Shown: positions 1 through 11,554, numbered from the stretch's first letter. The stretch: 64,000 nt of DNA from Bidens hawaiensis (GCA_021521415.1 JAIQDT010001953.1:369463-433462); one strand, 5' to 3'. A program made the numbers and translations. The notes: generated by a model from the sequence alone, not told the origin.

Positions 1-1009
1 TCCCCTACATTCTTTGGCCTGATGACCCATTTTTCTGCATCTCAGATATTTGATACGGTCGCATGGCCCAGCATGGTGATAGTTGCACTTGTTGCATTTC
101 GGGTGTTTCCCAGCATAGCCGCTCGAACTCTGCCCGCCACCGTTGTTGTTATTGTTGGGACCCTGATTATTGAAGCTCCGAGTGAGTTCGGGCTTACGGT
201 AGTGTTGTTGCTGTGGGAGGTTCGGATGAGGACCTGGTGTTGTCAAATTTTCTCTTTCCATTGCTCGGGTTGTTGTTGCTGTGATTGTCAGTGCTCGGGT
301 TATCACGGGTTTTAGAGGATGAACCTCTAGGTGGTAACGCACCTTGGGTCACTGCCTGATCCGTCAGTTTATGAGCTAACCGGATTGCTTGTTGAATTGT
401 AGCCGGTTTAGAAGACGTCACCATACCCTGAATTTGTGGTACCAACCCATCGATATACATCTCGATCCTCTTACTTGGCGGGTCTACCATCCGTGGACAC
501 ATCACTGCTAGCTCATGAGAACGGGTGGTGTAAGCTTCAATCTCGGAACCCACCATTCTCAATGACCAGAACTCAGATTCCAACTTCGCGATCTCCTCTC
601 TAGGACAATACTCTTCCCGCATCATATTCTTGAACTCTTCCCAGTTCATAGCGTTAGCCAATTCCAATCCAAGAATTTGCACATTGGAGTTCCACCAAGT
701 GAGAGCAGAATCTTCTAGTGTTCCAGCAGCAAATTTGACCCTACTGGCGGGTGGACAGTTACACATCTTAAAAGCTGACTCTGCCTTCTCAGCCCAACGC
801 AGGAAACCTATGGCTCCCTCAGTGCCCTTAAACGAATTGGGCTTGCAATCCAGGTAGTTCTTGAAAGTACACGTTCCAGCTGGACCTCCTGCTTGATTCT
901 GAACATGTGCGGCTAGAGCTGCCGCCGCATGGTCATTCAAAAGGGTTTGGAGTTCTGCTGCGGTTAAGTTGATGTTACCGCGACCGTGTCCAGCGTTTCT
1001 TCCAGCCAT
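1..1009 (-). pseudogene. Ty3/gypsy gag (capsid-nucleocapsid), cut by the window edge
   Basis: This is the gag protein of an LTR retrotransposon, which packages element RNA in cytoplasmic virus-like particles. The start is the ATG at 1009. The first 271 codons hold a retrotransposon gag domain (key stretch LTWWNS near residue 105), a Gln/Asn/Ser-rich hinge, and then a stop at about 194. The zinc-knuckle region continues in another frame from about 230 down to 1 (CNKCNYHHAGPC, then a CCHC-like RCRKMGHQAKEC), so there is a one-base frame break in the hinge. The first Cys of the second knuckle is Tyr. Protease and polymerase would lie outside the window. The hydrophilic capsid and double knuckle fit Tekay-type chromoviruses of eudicots; the clade is inferred. 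Confidence 0.85.
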
Positions 1010-1265
1010 TTTCTAGAATCACAGCATAAAATGTTAGACATGAATTTTTCGGTTTCATGTGCAACACACCATACATGTAATAAAAAGACAGGTAAGAAAG
1101 AAAATAAAAGAAGCAAACATCACATCACAACCCATATAATAATCCAAATAATAATTCATGATTAAAACCATTGTATTCGCTACAAAGTATTTAAAACCAA
1201 TCCTTAAAATCATAGAAAATAATAGTTTGGATGGAGACAACCCCTCCATCTAGGTGTTATCATCC

Positions 1266-1970
1266 TTAGATGTCATCGTCCGAGGACACCTCTGAGTGTG
1301 CCTCTGGCTCAGCCGGTTCTTCCTCCGGTTCCTCTTCGGGATCTTCCTCGGGATCTTCCTCGGGTTCCTCATCGGGATCTTCCTTGGGTTCTGCTGCGTT
1401 CTGAGCAATTTGCGTCTGTAAGACATCGCAACGCTCCAGAGCTATCTCTGTTCGGGATTTCGCCACAAGAAGTTGCTTTTGCAAGTCGATCATCTCTGCT
1501 TGCATTTTTCTCATAGTCTTCATCTGCTGATCATTAGTATCTTGCATTTCCTTCATAGCCGCTGTCAGGCGGGAAATTTCCTCCATAGCCTCGGTTCCAT
1601 CTCTCATCAAGCCGGAAACATTCGCTCTCGCCGTGCGCATAAAACCCACGTCACGCTCTAAACAAGAAACAACAGCTGCGAGAACACGCTCTATAGGTTC
1701 GGTTATGGGTGGTAGGGTGTTGGGGTAAGCAGGGCGAATCGGGTGAGGTAATGGGGGAACTTGTTCGTGATAAACCATACGTCTGATCAGACTCGGGTAC
1801 CAATCCCAGCTAACGTCGTCGTCGTACATGCCTCCAGACAGGCGATACCTCTTCGGTGCAGGGGCTTCTAGTTCCGGGACTACTCGGGGTGGCGATGAGG
1901 TAGGTAGTTGCGGTTCCTTTCCATGAGCATGAGTCATCTGGTCAGATGATGATGATGGTGGCGTCGACAT
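1266..1970 (-). CDS. Extra ORF upstream of gag: coiled coil with acidic tail
   Basis: This is an uninterrupted 234-codon ORF on the same strand as the gag, ending 256 bp before the gag start. The N-terminal 60 residues are Ser/Pro-rich. Residues about 95-180 form a predicted coiled coil (many Glu, Lys, Met, Leu and Gln). The C-terminal 45 residues are almost all Glu, Asp and Pro in repeats of the EEDPEEDPE kind, ending SSDDDI. I do not recognise a domain. Its position in the leader between the presumed 5' LTR and gag suggests that it belongs to the retroelement. It could also be a captured host fragment. It has no frame break although the adjacent gag has one. The 1010-1265 spacer holds only a 64-codon ORF of no known type. 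Confidence 0.6.
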   Translation of the reverse strand: MSTPPSSSSDQMTHAHGKEPQLPTSSPPRVVPELEAPAPKRYRLSGGMYDDDVSWDWYPSLIRRMVYHEQVPPLPHPIRPAYPNTLPPITEPIERVLAAVVSCLERDVGFMRTARANVSGLMRDGTEAMEEISRLTAAMKEMQDTNDQQMKTMRKMQAEMIDLQKQLLVAKSRTEIALERCDVLQTQIAQNAAEPKEDPDEEPEEDPEEDPEEEPEEEPAEPEAHSEVSSDDDI

Positions 1971-2239
1971 CCCTACAGGTAAGTCGTGTATGCGCGCGTA
2001 TGAGTGAATGACGTAAAGAGATAAGATAACGAGAGACTAAACAAACTATATATGCAGTGCGTATAATTATAACTAATGGGTCGTTGCGGTTATAGTCTAG
2101 TATGCATGCAATTTCTAGTTCGCTATATATTGTCTTTTAATTTTGATTTACGTTTCTTTAAACTCATTTGCCAAAGCCAAAGCCAAAACCATAACCAAAA
2201 CAATTTTCGCTTCCGGTTAAACTAAATACGAAGATTTAG
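1971..2239 (-). other. Leader DNA of the inverted gag element
   Basis: This AT-rich DNA lies upstream of the extra ORF on the minus strand. I see no primer-binding site complementary to tRNA-iMet and no LTR end here. The leader continues after the hAT-like insertion at 3309. Confidence 0.4.
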
Positions 2240-3308
2240 TAGGGCTGTCAGTTTACGACACGGACCTGTTAACACGACAAGGGTTTTAACAGGTTTGGGT
2301 TTGAGCTTAACAAGTTTCGTGTCTTAAACAGGTCGACCAGTTTCAGACATGTTAAAATTCGTGTCTTAACAGGTTAAAGACATGTTAACATCTTAGTAAC
2401 ATGTATAGATTTTTAATTTAGATAAATAAATAAAAATGCACTCCTAAAGTCCTAAACCTAAAGTTATACTTATATACGACATCTTACTAATGCTCGTAAG
2501 AACTCTCTATTATATTTTTAATGGTGATTTGCTTCTATGGTTGTTTCCAGTGTGTTATCATTTTGTGGTTTTTTGTTGCATATATTTTAAGGATTGTGGC
2601 TTTTTGTTTCAAATATGTTACGAATTATGTTTAATTAAGACTTTTATGCTTATTTTGAAAAATTTTGTTTCATTGCATATGTATTATTCATTGTATGTTC
2701 AAACCAAGGTTGCAAAAGTCGCCAGGCGGACCCTAGGCGGCCGACTGGGGAGGTGGGTATACTCGGAGTACTCGGGGATTACTCGGGCATGGTAAATATA
2801 AAGAAAATTAGTTTTTGGATATTATATATATGTCGAATATCATAAAATTACTTATATTTATAACAAAATAGGTAACGATCAATATAAATAAGAGAAATAC
2901 ATTTTTAAATAATAAATTAATCAAAAAATTGTTATGTCATTAAGTAAAAAATGATATTTATTCTTAAATATTAAAGAAATACGAGTTATGTTTTATTTTT
3001 TAAGCCAAAATCGGCTAAAGTTCACCGACTAGTTGCGAATCTGAATAAGGTTGACCACCTTTAGTCAATTATTTGTAACTAGGCGGAATTAAAGAAACTC
3101 TCCTCGATGACATACCTTGTATCGAGTACTCGGGGAGTACTCGGCCTTGGAAACCTACTTTTACAACATTGGTTCAAACAGGTCCCTTAACAGGTTCGTG
3201 TTCGTGTTCGGCAACAATGACACGATTAGTTATCGTGTTGTGTTTGTGTATAGTACTACAGGTCATCGTGTCTTATCGTGTCGTGTCCGACATGTTATGA
3301 CAACCCTA
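2240..3308. mobile_element. hAT-like non-autonomous element (outer)
   Basis: The ends are inverted: TAGGGCTGTC at 2240-2249 and GACAACCCTA at 3299-3308, followed inward by similar ACACG-rich sequence. The flanks are an 8-bp duplication with one mismatch, AGATTTAG (2232-2239) and CGATTTAG (3309-3316). TAGGG ends with 8-bp duplications are typical of hAT elements. No transposase is coded. The body contains many CAGGT/GTGTC motifs in both orientations. A second element (2705-3171) has inserted into it. Confidence 0.75.
2705..3171. mobile_element. hAT-like MITE nested in the outer element
   Basis: The ends CAAGGTTGCAAAAGT and (inverted) CAATGTTGTAAAAGT are flanked by a perfect 8-bp duplication, GTTCAAAC (2697-2704 and 3172-3179). 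Subterminal ACTCGG/CTCGGGGAGTACTCGG motifs occur near both ends (about 2760-2790 and 3124-3144). It has no coding capacity. The perfect duplication, against the imperfect one of its host element, shows that it is the younger insertion. Confidence 0.85.
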
Positions 3309-3663
3309 CGATTTAGTAGTAAAAATCTATAAGTGTGTCAGTGGATCGATACTTGGTTTCTACCTATACTTTACTATATATACGATATGTACACTTGTCT
3401 TTTTGTGTGTGGTTTAGCTAAGATAATAATTATTTTTATAAATTTAAAACTCAACATTGTGTGAACTAAACCTTTGAAAAAATTAACACATTTTTCTTAC
3501 TATACCCACCACGCATCATTATGCCACGTGGCAGACAACGTATCACGGTTGCGTAGCCTCTACGTTGTGTATCGCGATGGGTCATCTAAGTGCTCGTCGC
3601 GTGGTGCGATGAACACCAAAATTTTCCGGATAACTATAACTCTTCGCGTATCGAGGCGAGACG
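3309..3663. other. Flank between hAT-like element and LTR array
   Basis: No gene is supported here. The sequence continues the leader DNA interrupted at 2240. A CG-rich stretch at 3520-3620 has no recognised match. The last five bases, 3664-3668 (GGAAA), are the left target duplication of the array. Confidence 0.4.
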
Positions 3664-3668
3664 GGAAA

Positions 3669-4723
3669 TGTAACATTTTGGGTTTTCGTTTAAGTATCCT
3701 TGTAATCATACCCGACCCGTTTAAGGGTTCGGGTCACTCATTTAATAAAACCGACGCATTTATTGAGTATATTTTCTTTTAAAAAGTTTTAGTTTTATTA
3801 TTAAATGGTTTAAGTATTCAAACTTACAAAACTTGACAACTTTCACCCAAACTCAAACTTTAACCCATTCTCGTTCCCATTTACAAACATCAAGGACCTG
3901 TTATGTAAATTATGATTTTATAATATATAATAACATATATAACCCAAACCTGGTTCAACCAGACCACCCATGGACCCAAACCCGACCCGCCAGCCCCATA
4001 CCCTTCAAAATCATCAATTCCCGCTCGTTTATGATCGATTAACTTCGGAAAATGGCATATTCCATCGAATAAATACGTAACCGACAATTAATTATAGTAG
4101 GAGCGTGTTAGTTCGTCCGTAATTTGATCAGTTAACCATATTAAACCCCAAACAAACCCTAACCAGTGATCCTATATAATCCGTTCGTTATGAATCAATT
4201 AAACCTGCATAAACCTTCTCCTCACTGTCGCGATCCTTTTCCCTCAACCCAATTCAGTTAACACTAGCATCTCGTCACTCAAATCTCTCCTCTTTTGGCC
4301 GCAAATAGCTCGATTAAATTCGCTATCTTACAAGTTGTTCTAATCCAATTAAAAGGTATGTCTAGAATCGCAATCTGTCATGGAAAATTAACCCTAAACA
4401 AATTTTAACAAACCATAAACGGTTGAATCGATTTAAAGATCTAGGGTTTATGGTTAATATGTGTTCTGGGAGTATCTGGTTACATTTAAACGAACTGATA
4501 CATTTAACAAATCAACACACCAGCCCAATGGCTGGTGCATGTGGTGTTAAAACCCTGGAACCGGTCCAGGCGCAGGTTCGAGCCTCCCTGGACCCGATTT
4601 TTGTATTTATTTTTTTAAACCCCTTTAAACAATTGTCTTTTATATTAATTTATGTTTATAACTTTTAATAAACGAAGTTTGGATATACCGAACCTCTAGA
4701 CTTGTCGTTCTTCATAAATCGGT

Positions 4724-4754
<31 letters not shown>

Positions 4755-5783
4755 GTAATGATAACTCGTTTAATAATACAAATTGTTTTCATTTTAAATA
4801 TCCATGTACGTATTAACTTTTCCAACTTTTATACCACTTTGTAAAATATCGAACATGAATAATCATATTAGTAATAATAATAATAATCAAAATAAAAAGG
4901 ATAACAATAACAACAATAACATTTATAAATATAACAATAACCCTTGTGTACCTAATAATATTTTATCGAATCTCAAAACCGGTCATAAATATTAGTATTC
5001 CGCTATGATTATATTTAATCCTTGTTATTAACATCTAGGAGTAACTGTCGGCAAATATCGGGAAGCTTGATTGTTTTCCATCCTAGCCTTTTTCTTCTAT
5101 TATCTCGTCCTCGTTTATCCCTCATTAAAGGTAAGTAAATTCACATCCCCCTTTTTACCGCTTTACAATTTTGGGGGCGTTATGCGTTCACAATTAAATT
5201 ATTGTTTTCACTACGATTCCACTATATGCGTAATTGAAATTGCCCGATTAGTTGATATCTGCAAATGTGACTGTGTTTACTTTATGTTGGTTGGTATCAT
5301 CCTCATCCTCATCCTCATTAGTATGATCAGACGCCGTCGTATTAGTTCGTTATCAAAATGATTCGAGTGAAAAGACAACTTTTATTTATTGTTATACTAG
5401 TTGTAGTGATTTACAATTAATGCACGGAATTGTCATTTAAATATTATATATACTCAAAAACCGTGGTTTACTTGCTCAACTTTATGTTGACAAAATATAT
5501 ATTTTCACGCATGGCGCTGGTAGCTTTATTGGATGAATCAAGTATTGGAAGTAGATGAGACCTTAGGTTGCTTGATGATTGAAGAAAACTTTTATTTTAA
5601 GTTATTTATGTTTTGAATATTTAAATGTAACAGTATTTCATTTGAAACGATGTTTGTGCTTTTGAACTTAATATATGAATGAACAATTTAGATATTGACA
5701 CGTGTATTTCACTTAGTGTCTTCTGAGCTATGATACAATCAATGTCTCACCCCGGCATGTTCCCCGTAGGTTGGGGTGTGACA
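3669..5783 (+). repeat. First LTR of the array (2115 bp)
   Basis: The LTR starts TGTAAC and ends GTGACA, and is followed at once by a primer-binding site. A plausible TATA box (CTATATAATCC) lies at about 4171. An (AT)n microsatellite lies at about 4724-4757 and an AAT-rich stretch at 4860-4930. It matches the LTR at 11555 nearly base for base, with scattered substitutions. The short ORFs within it are not genes. Confidence 0.9.
4518..4600 (+). other. tRNA-like (Pol III promoter-like) segment within the LTR
   Basis: TGGCTGGTGCATGTGG (from about 4528) resembles a weak A box. GGTTCGAGCC (4575-4584) matches the B box of tRNA genes. The spacing of about 35 bp fits a tRNA or a tRNA-derived SINE head. 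The same segment recurs at 12461-12470 and 17171-17180 (B boxes). The first pair CCAGCC/GGCTGG also forms a small hairpin. Transcription by Pol III is not shown. Confidence 0.4.
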
Positions 5784-5786
5784 GAT

Positions 5787-5798
5787 TGGTATCAGAGC
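5787..5798 (+). other. Primer-binding site, tRNA-iMet type
   Basis: TGGTATCAGAGC begins three bases after the LTR end and is complementary to the 3' end of plant initiator methionine tRNA. Further copies lie at 13671-13682 (with a C-to-T change) and 15993-16004. Confidence 0.9.
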
Positions 5799-6775
5799 CG
5801 AAGGCTATAAGATAGGTGGTTAGACGTAAGGACCTAGTAGCATGCTTAGGGTCCCTATACGTGTTCCCATACGTGCACCCTACTTGTTTATATTTTTGTA
5901 CATAGCTTAGCATATTTAAATTGTTTATCATATACAATTGTACCAAAAAGCACGCACTTAATCTGAGGCTATGCCTCACCCTCCAAAAATTATTATTTTT
6001 TTTAAACTCTATGACGATTTTTTTATCGGGAAATTCCTTAAGAAATCACACCTTTTTGCTCCCCTCTCCTTGAGGATGATTCGTGGGATTGATATGTAGT
6101 AACTGGAAGGGGGACACACTTGTTTACCGAACCCTTGACACCAAGGCTTGCGAGCCTAAGGAAGTGCAATGCGCATAAATCTCAATCAACAGCGAGACCT
6201 GGTTTCCTTCCTGGAGTCTTCGGTAAGGGTGTGGAACCTATTAGGCCAAAGCATATCACACCAAACGTACCCGAATCTACTACTCTCATTGTATCAACGT
6301 GGTCATGTGACGATCACATCCTTAAATTTATAATCAAATTCACGGTGATTTCGTGGCTAAACTCGGTTTTTCCGTATTGTGTTTTGTTGATCGGATGGAT
6401 GAAGTATGTTCAATGGGGTGGTTCCCGAATTACTTTAACCATCTACCTCAACACCCCCCTCAAATTCGATTTTCGATTGTTTTTGTTTATTTGGTGTTCG
6501 ATATTTTTCATTTGTTGGAAGGACCCATGGTGGCTCATGATGCCTTAACCGACAAATGAAACCATGTATTTTAATTCAAGTTATGTTGTTATAAATATTT
6601 ATTTATATTTTTTTAAAGATGATAAAATGTTATATAATCAAGTCTCGTAAGTAATGAAATTCTCAACCTCAAACACAGTCCCAACCTCAATGCACGATTA
6701 CTATTTTTCGTCAATTAATTATACTTGCAACATTCACCCGAGTCTTACGAATTTTACACCTTTTACCCCTGCAGT
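5799..6775 (+). other. Leader of the array element
   Basis: This untranslated leader lies between the primer site and gag. It is repeated almost unchanged at 16005-16982. A GTG-led frame in it (6353-6559), kept in both copies with few changes, encodes a Phe/His/Pro-rich 68-residue peptide. I do not recognise it, and the two copies are recent duplicates, so their conservation says little. Confidence 0.6.
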
Positions 6776-7867
6776 ATGTCTTCTCGCCTCATCAATCGCG
6801 GTTATCTCACCGGAAAATCTGGCTGCCACATGTCGTCCCGCATTGCTAAGGGCATCGTGGAAGCCCTCCCAACCATCATCACTCAATTGAAAACAGTGAA
6901 TGCTTCTTCATCATCCATAACTCCGAACCCAATTGCTTACCCCCTCAAACAATTCAAGAGTGCCAACCCGCCCGAATACCATGGTATCGACGGTGCTACC
7001 GTTCTCCTCCAATGGTTCGAAGAAATGAAGAGCATATTCCTCCAATGTGAATGCCCCGAAGACAAGAAAACCAATTACGCCTCGTGCAAGCTAAAGAAGA
7101 ATGCCCTCAATTGGTGGAAAGGTGAGAAGCGCACGCTTGGCACCACGCTTGGCGCCGAGGTTGCCATGGCCTTGCCATGGGATGACCTCAAGAAACTCAT
7201 GCTCAAGAAGTTCTGCCCGAAACATGAGCTTCGGAGGTTAGAAGAAGAAGTCTGGAACTTGAAACAAGAAAGTGGAAATGATACCATCTACAACGACCGC
7301 TTCCATGAACTGAGCCTTCTCATTCCCCACATGGTCACTCCCATTGAACGTGCAATCGACAAGTACATCTCGGGTTTGCCTATGCAAATCCAAGACTCTA
7401 TTCTAAGTCGTGACCCTCAAACCCTCCATGATGCCATCACCCTAGCCGGTACCCTTACCGAGAACCACGTTAAGGCCGGGACATTGACGCGGAAGAATTC
7501 TAAGAAGCCCAATGATAAGCCCACACCTGAGCCCACTAAAGAGTCTAAGCCCGAATCCTATAAGTCCGAGTCCTCCAAGAATAACAACCACAACAACTCA
7601 TCTCACTACCGCAACAACAAGAGAAAACCCAACTCCCAAAATTATTTCTTAGCCCAACCACATGCCCAACAAGCCCGTCCTAACAAGAAACCCTATACCG
7701 GCCCACACCCGTTTTGCAACACTTGCCAGCGCCACCACCTGACCCAAGCCACTTGTCGGGTGTACACCAATTGCCACCGATTTGGCCACCTCACCCAATA
7801 TTGTCGAGAAGCACCTCGTGTGCAAGCCGCTCCACCGCGGTTCGCACCATCAAACCAACCCAAATGA
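6776..7867 (+). pseudogene. gag of the array element
   Basis: This encodes the capsid-nucleocapsid protein. I take the ATG at 6776 (MSSRLINRG), since the upstream codons in frame are leader sequence. A gag domain spans residues ~50-245 (NALNWWKGEK is the conserved core). A Lys/Asn/Pro-rich hinge follows, then two zinc knuckles: CNTCQRHHLTQATC, and NCHRFGHLTQYC whose first Cys is Tyr. A TGA at 7865-7867 stops the frame. The same frame beyond it codes for a third, intact knuckle (CYNCGDPNHLRNAC, about 7912-7953), so the stop cuts the nucleocapsid. A 5' fragment of the same gag is at 16983. Confidence 0.9.
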
Positions 7868-10800
7868 GCCATCCCTCGTGCTCCAACCATTAACACCGCT
7901 AGGGCTTGCTACAATTGTGGTGACCCAAATCACCTTCGCAACGCATGTCCTCGACTCGCCCAAGTTCACCAAGCCTATGTTGCACCACAACCTTACTACA
8001 CCTCTTAAGCCTATCAAGTGCAAGCTTACCAACCTCAAGTACCCCACTCATGGCTCTTCCACCTCTTCAAGCTCAACCCATGGTCATGCAAGCCTATCAA
8101 GCTCCAACCCTTCAAGCTTCAACTTCTCAAACCCAAGCACCTCGAGGAACTCAAGGCCAAGCTTTCACCATCAATGCTCATCAAGCCCGAAACTCGAATG
8201 ATGTGGTGAACGGTATGTTCCTAATTAATAAGCATCATGCTTCGGTACTATTTGATTCGGGAGCCGATAGAAGCTTTATTTCCTTTGATTTTGAATACAT
8301 ACTTGATGTGCCCCGTAGTAAATTATCTAAGCCCTTCACGGTAGAGATAGCAAACGGTAGTTCAATCACTATTGACTCCGTCATTCGAAATTGCACGATT
8401 ACTCTTAATGGACAAAAGTTCTCTATCGACCTTATCCCTATGCAAATGGGTAGCTTCGACGTTATCATTGGTATGGATTGGGTCTCTCTCCACCGTGCCG
8501 AAATTTTGTGTTTCGAGAAACTCATTCGAATCCCTATTGATGGAGGCGTGATTCTAAACGTTCGCAGTGAGGATCCTTCTCAAAGCTAAACCTCATGTCG
8601 TGTCTCGAAGCCCAACGTTACTTACGCAAGAAGTATGTCGCCTTTTTTGCCCACGTCACCACAAAATCTGATGAAGAAAAGAAACCTTCCGACATCCCGA
8701 TTGTCCGCGACTTCCCCGAAGTCTTTCCTTATGACGTATCCGGACTCCCTCCAATTCATCAAGTGGAGTTCCGTATTGATCTTGTACCCGGAGCAAATCC
8801 CGTAGCCAAAGCACCGTACCGTTGCACCTTCCGAGATGCAAGAACTCTCTAACCAAATCCAAGAACTCACGGAAAAGGGTTTCATTCGCCCGAGTTCGTC
8901 TCCATGGGGCGCACTCGTCTTGTTTGTTAAGAAGAAAGACGGTACTCTTCGTATGTGTATTGATTTTCGTGAGCTCAACAAGCTTACTATCAAGAATCGT
9001 TATCCCCTTCCGCGTATTGATGATCTTTTCGATCAACTCCAAGGAGCCGCATGTTTCTCTAAGATTGATCTTCGTTCGGGTTATCACCAACTCCGTGTCC
9101 ACGAAGATGACATACCCAAGACCGCCTTCCGTAATCGTTATGGCCACTTTGAATTCCGAGTTATGCCTTTTGGTTTAACTAATGCTCCTGCCGTTTTCAT
9201 GGATCTTATGAATCGTGTTTGTAAATCCTACCTCGACAAGTTCGTGATTGTTTTCATCGACGATATCTCGATATACTCTAAATCTGAGACCGAGCACAAA
9301 GACCATTTGCGCGCCATTCTTGACTTGTTACGAAAGGAACAACTTTATGCTAAGTTCTCCAAATGCAAATTTTGGCTAAAGCAAGTTCAATTCTTGGGCC
9401 ACATCGTTAACGACAAGGGTATTCACGTTGATCCCGCTAAAATTGAGGCCGTTAAAAATTGGGTGACCCCGTCCTCTCCAACGAAGGTTCGTTCATTTCT
9501 TGGTTTAGCGGGGTATTACCGTCGTTTCATCCGCAACTTTTCGAAGATTGCTTCACCCCTTACCGCACTAACCCACAAAGGGAAAGTTTACGAATGGGGT
9601 TCCGATCAAGAGGAAGCGTTTCAAACTCTTAAGGACATGCTTTGCAATACTCTAATCCTTGACCTTCCCGAGGTCAATGACGATTTTGTTGTCTTTTGTG
9701 ACGCTTCTATTCAAGGTCTTGGTTGTGTTCTTATGCAATGAGACAAGGTCATTGCTTACGCTTCGCGTTAACTCAAGGTACACGAGAAAAATTGCACGAC
9801 GCACAACCTCGAACTTGGTGCGGTCGTGTTCGCCTTGAAAATTTGAAGACACTACCTTTACGGCACGAAATGTTTGGTCTTCACCGACCATAAAAGTTTA
9901 CAACACATTTTCGACCAAAAGGACCTCAATATGAGACAAAGACGATGGGCCGAATTGTTAAGCGATTATGATTGCAAAATTCGCTACCACCCCAGGAAAG
10001 CGAATGTCGTGGCCGATGCTCTTAGTCGAAAGAGTCATGTTAAATCCGTCTTACTCCATTGTGTCACCATCCAATCTGACCTCCAAAGCCGCATCTTCGA
10101 CACACAACACGTCTCCGTCACCGAGAGTAACTTACACGACGAGATGTCGTGTGGCGCCGAACTCCAACTTGAAACCAAACGTAATGGCTTACTCTATTAT
10201 TTGGACCGATTATGGGTTCCCGATCGTGACAGTCTTCGCATGTTCATCCTCGATGAAGCTCATAAGTCACGATACTCTATTCATCCCGGTGCGGATAAAA
10301 TGTATGCCAATCTTCGTTCTATGTTTTGGTGGCCGGGAATGAAGAAAGATATTGCGATGTATGTATCTAAGTGCCTCACTTGCTCTAAGGTTAAAGCCGA
10401 GCATCAAAAGCTGTTTGGTTTGCTCGAGCAACCTCCGATCCCCGTTTGGAAATGGGAAGACATAGCCATGGACTTCGTTACCAAACTCCCCACTACTCAA
10501 AGCCGCAATGATAGTATTTGGGTGATTGTCGATCGTTTGACCAAATCAGCTCATTTCATATCGTTCCGTTAAAAGTCCTCCGTAAGCGAATTATCCCGAC
10601 TCTATGTGAAGAACATCATTTGCCGCCACAGAACGCCTTTGACCATCATTTTCGATCGTGATGGTCGGTTTACCTCTCATTTTTGGAGATCGTTGCAAAC
10701 CACCTTGGGTACCCGTATTGATTTAAGCACCGCTTATCACCCGCAAACCGATGGTCAATCCGAGAGAACGATCCAAACTCTCGAAGATATGCTCCGCTCT

Positions 10801-11514
10801 TGCATACTAGACTTTGGTGGAAATTGGGATACTCACTTGCCACTTGTAGAGTTTTCCTACAACAATAGTTTTCACACTAGTATTGGCATGGCACCTTTTG
10901 AAGCTCTCTGTGGCCGAAAATGTCGTTTTTCGATTTGTTGGAATGAGGTTAGTGAATCGCAAATCACCGGTCCCGAGCTTGTTCAAGAAACCTCTGATCG
11001 AATCGCTCTTATTCGTCAAAATCTTCTTGCCGCTCGTAGCCGTCAAAAGAGCTACGCCGATAAGCGACGTAAACCTCTCGAGTTCAATGTTGGTGATCGA
11101 GTTCTCCTCAAAGTATCTCCTTGGAAAGGGGTAGTTCGTTTTGGCAAAAGAAATAAACTATCTCCTTGTTTTGTTGGCCCGTTTGAGATCGTCGAAAGGA
11201 TTGGTAAAGTTGCTTATCGTCTCAATCTCCCCAAAGAGCTCTCCAATGTTCATCCAACTTTCCATGTTTCCAACCTCAAGAAGTGCCTAGCCGAGGGGAA
11301 TCTCCACATACCCCTCAATGAAGTTCAAGTTGATGAATCAATGCGTGTTATCGAGAAGCCTACTGAAATCGTGGATCAAATGGACAAAGAAACCAAGCGT
11401 AGCCGTATTCCGCTTGTCAAAATTCGTTGGGAATCCAAACGTGGTCCCGAGTTCACTAGGGAACGTAAAGACCAAATGGAGTCCAAGTACCCGCACCTCT
11501 TTGTTACGGCTTAA
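7868..11514 (+). pseudogene. pol of the array element: protease, RT, RNase H, integrase, chromodomain
   Basis: This is the polymerase polyprotein, decayed. In order: a third gag knuckle; protease with active-site DSG at 8254-8262; reverse transcriptase with FIDD at 9252-9263; RNase H ([15 protein letters not shown], then TDHKSLQ); integrase with the H-C zinc region (10270-10400), catalytic Asp residues near 10470 and 10655 and Glu at about 10760; and a C-terminal chromodomain-like tail ([13 protein letters not shown] to HLF). This order and tail are those of chromoviruses, most like the Tekay clade. The frame is broken by shifts near 8040, 8590 and 8830 and by stops at 9739, about 9769, 9845 and 10570. 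The stops fit C-to-T or G-to-A changes. Confidence 0.92.
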
Positions 11515-11554
11515 TTCCTAATTTCGGGATGACATTTTCTAAAGTAGTGAATTC

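Noticed and set aside
4804..4995. Asn-rich ORFs in the LTRs (also 12684-12878, 17416-17598)
   Set aside because: They are products of an AAT/AAC microsatellite in non-coding LTR DNA.
6120..6548. 142-codon ORF in the array leader, also at 16324-16752
   Set aside because: No domain is seen and it overlaps another frame. The two copies are recent duplicates, so their likeness is no evidence of coding.
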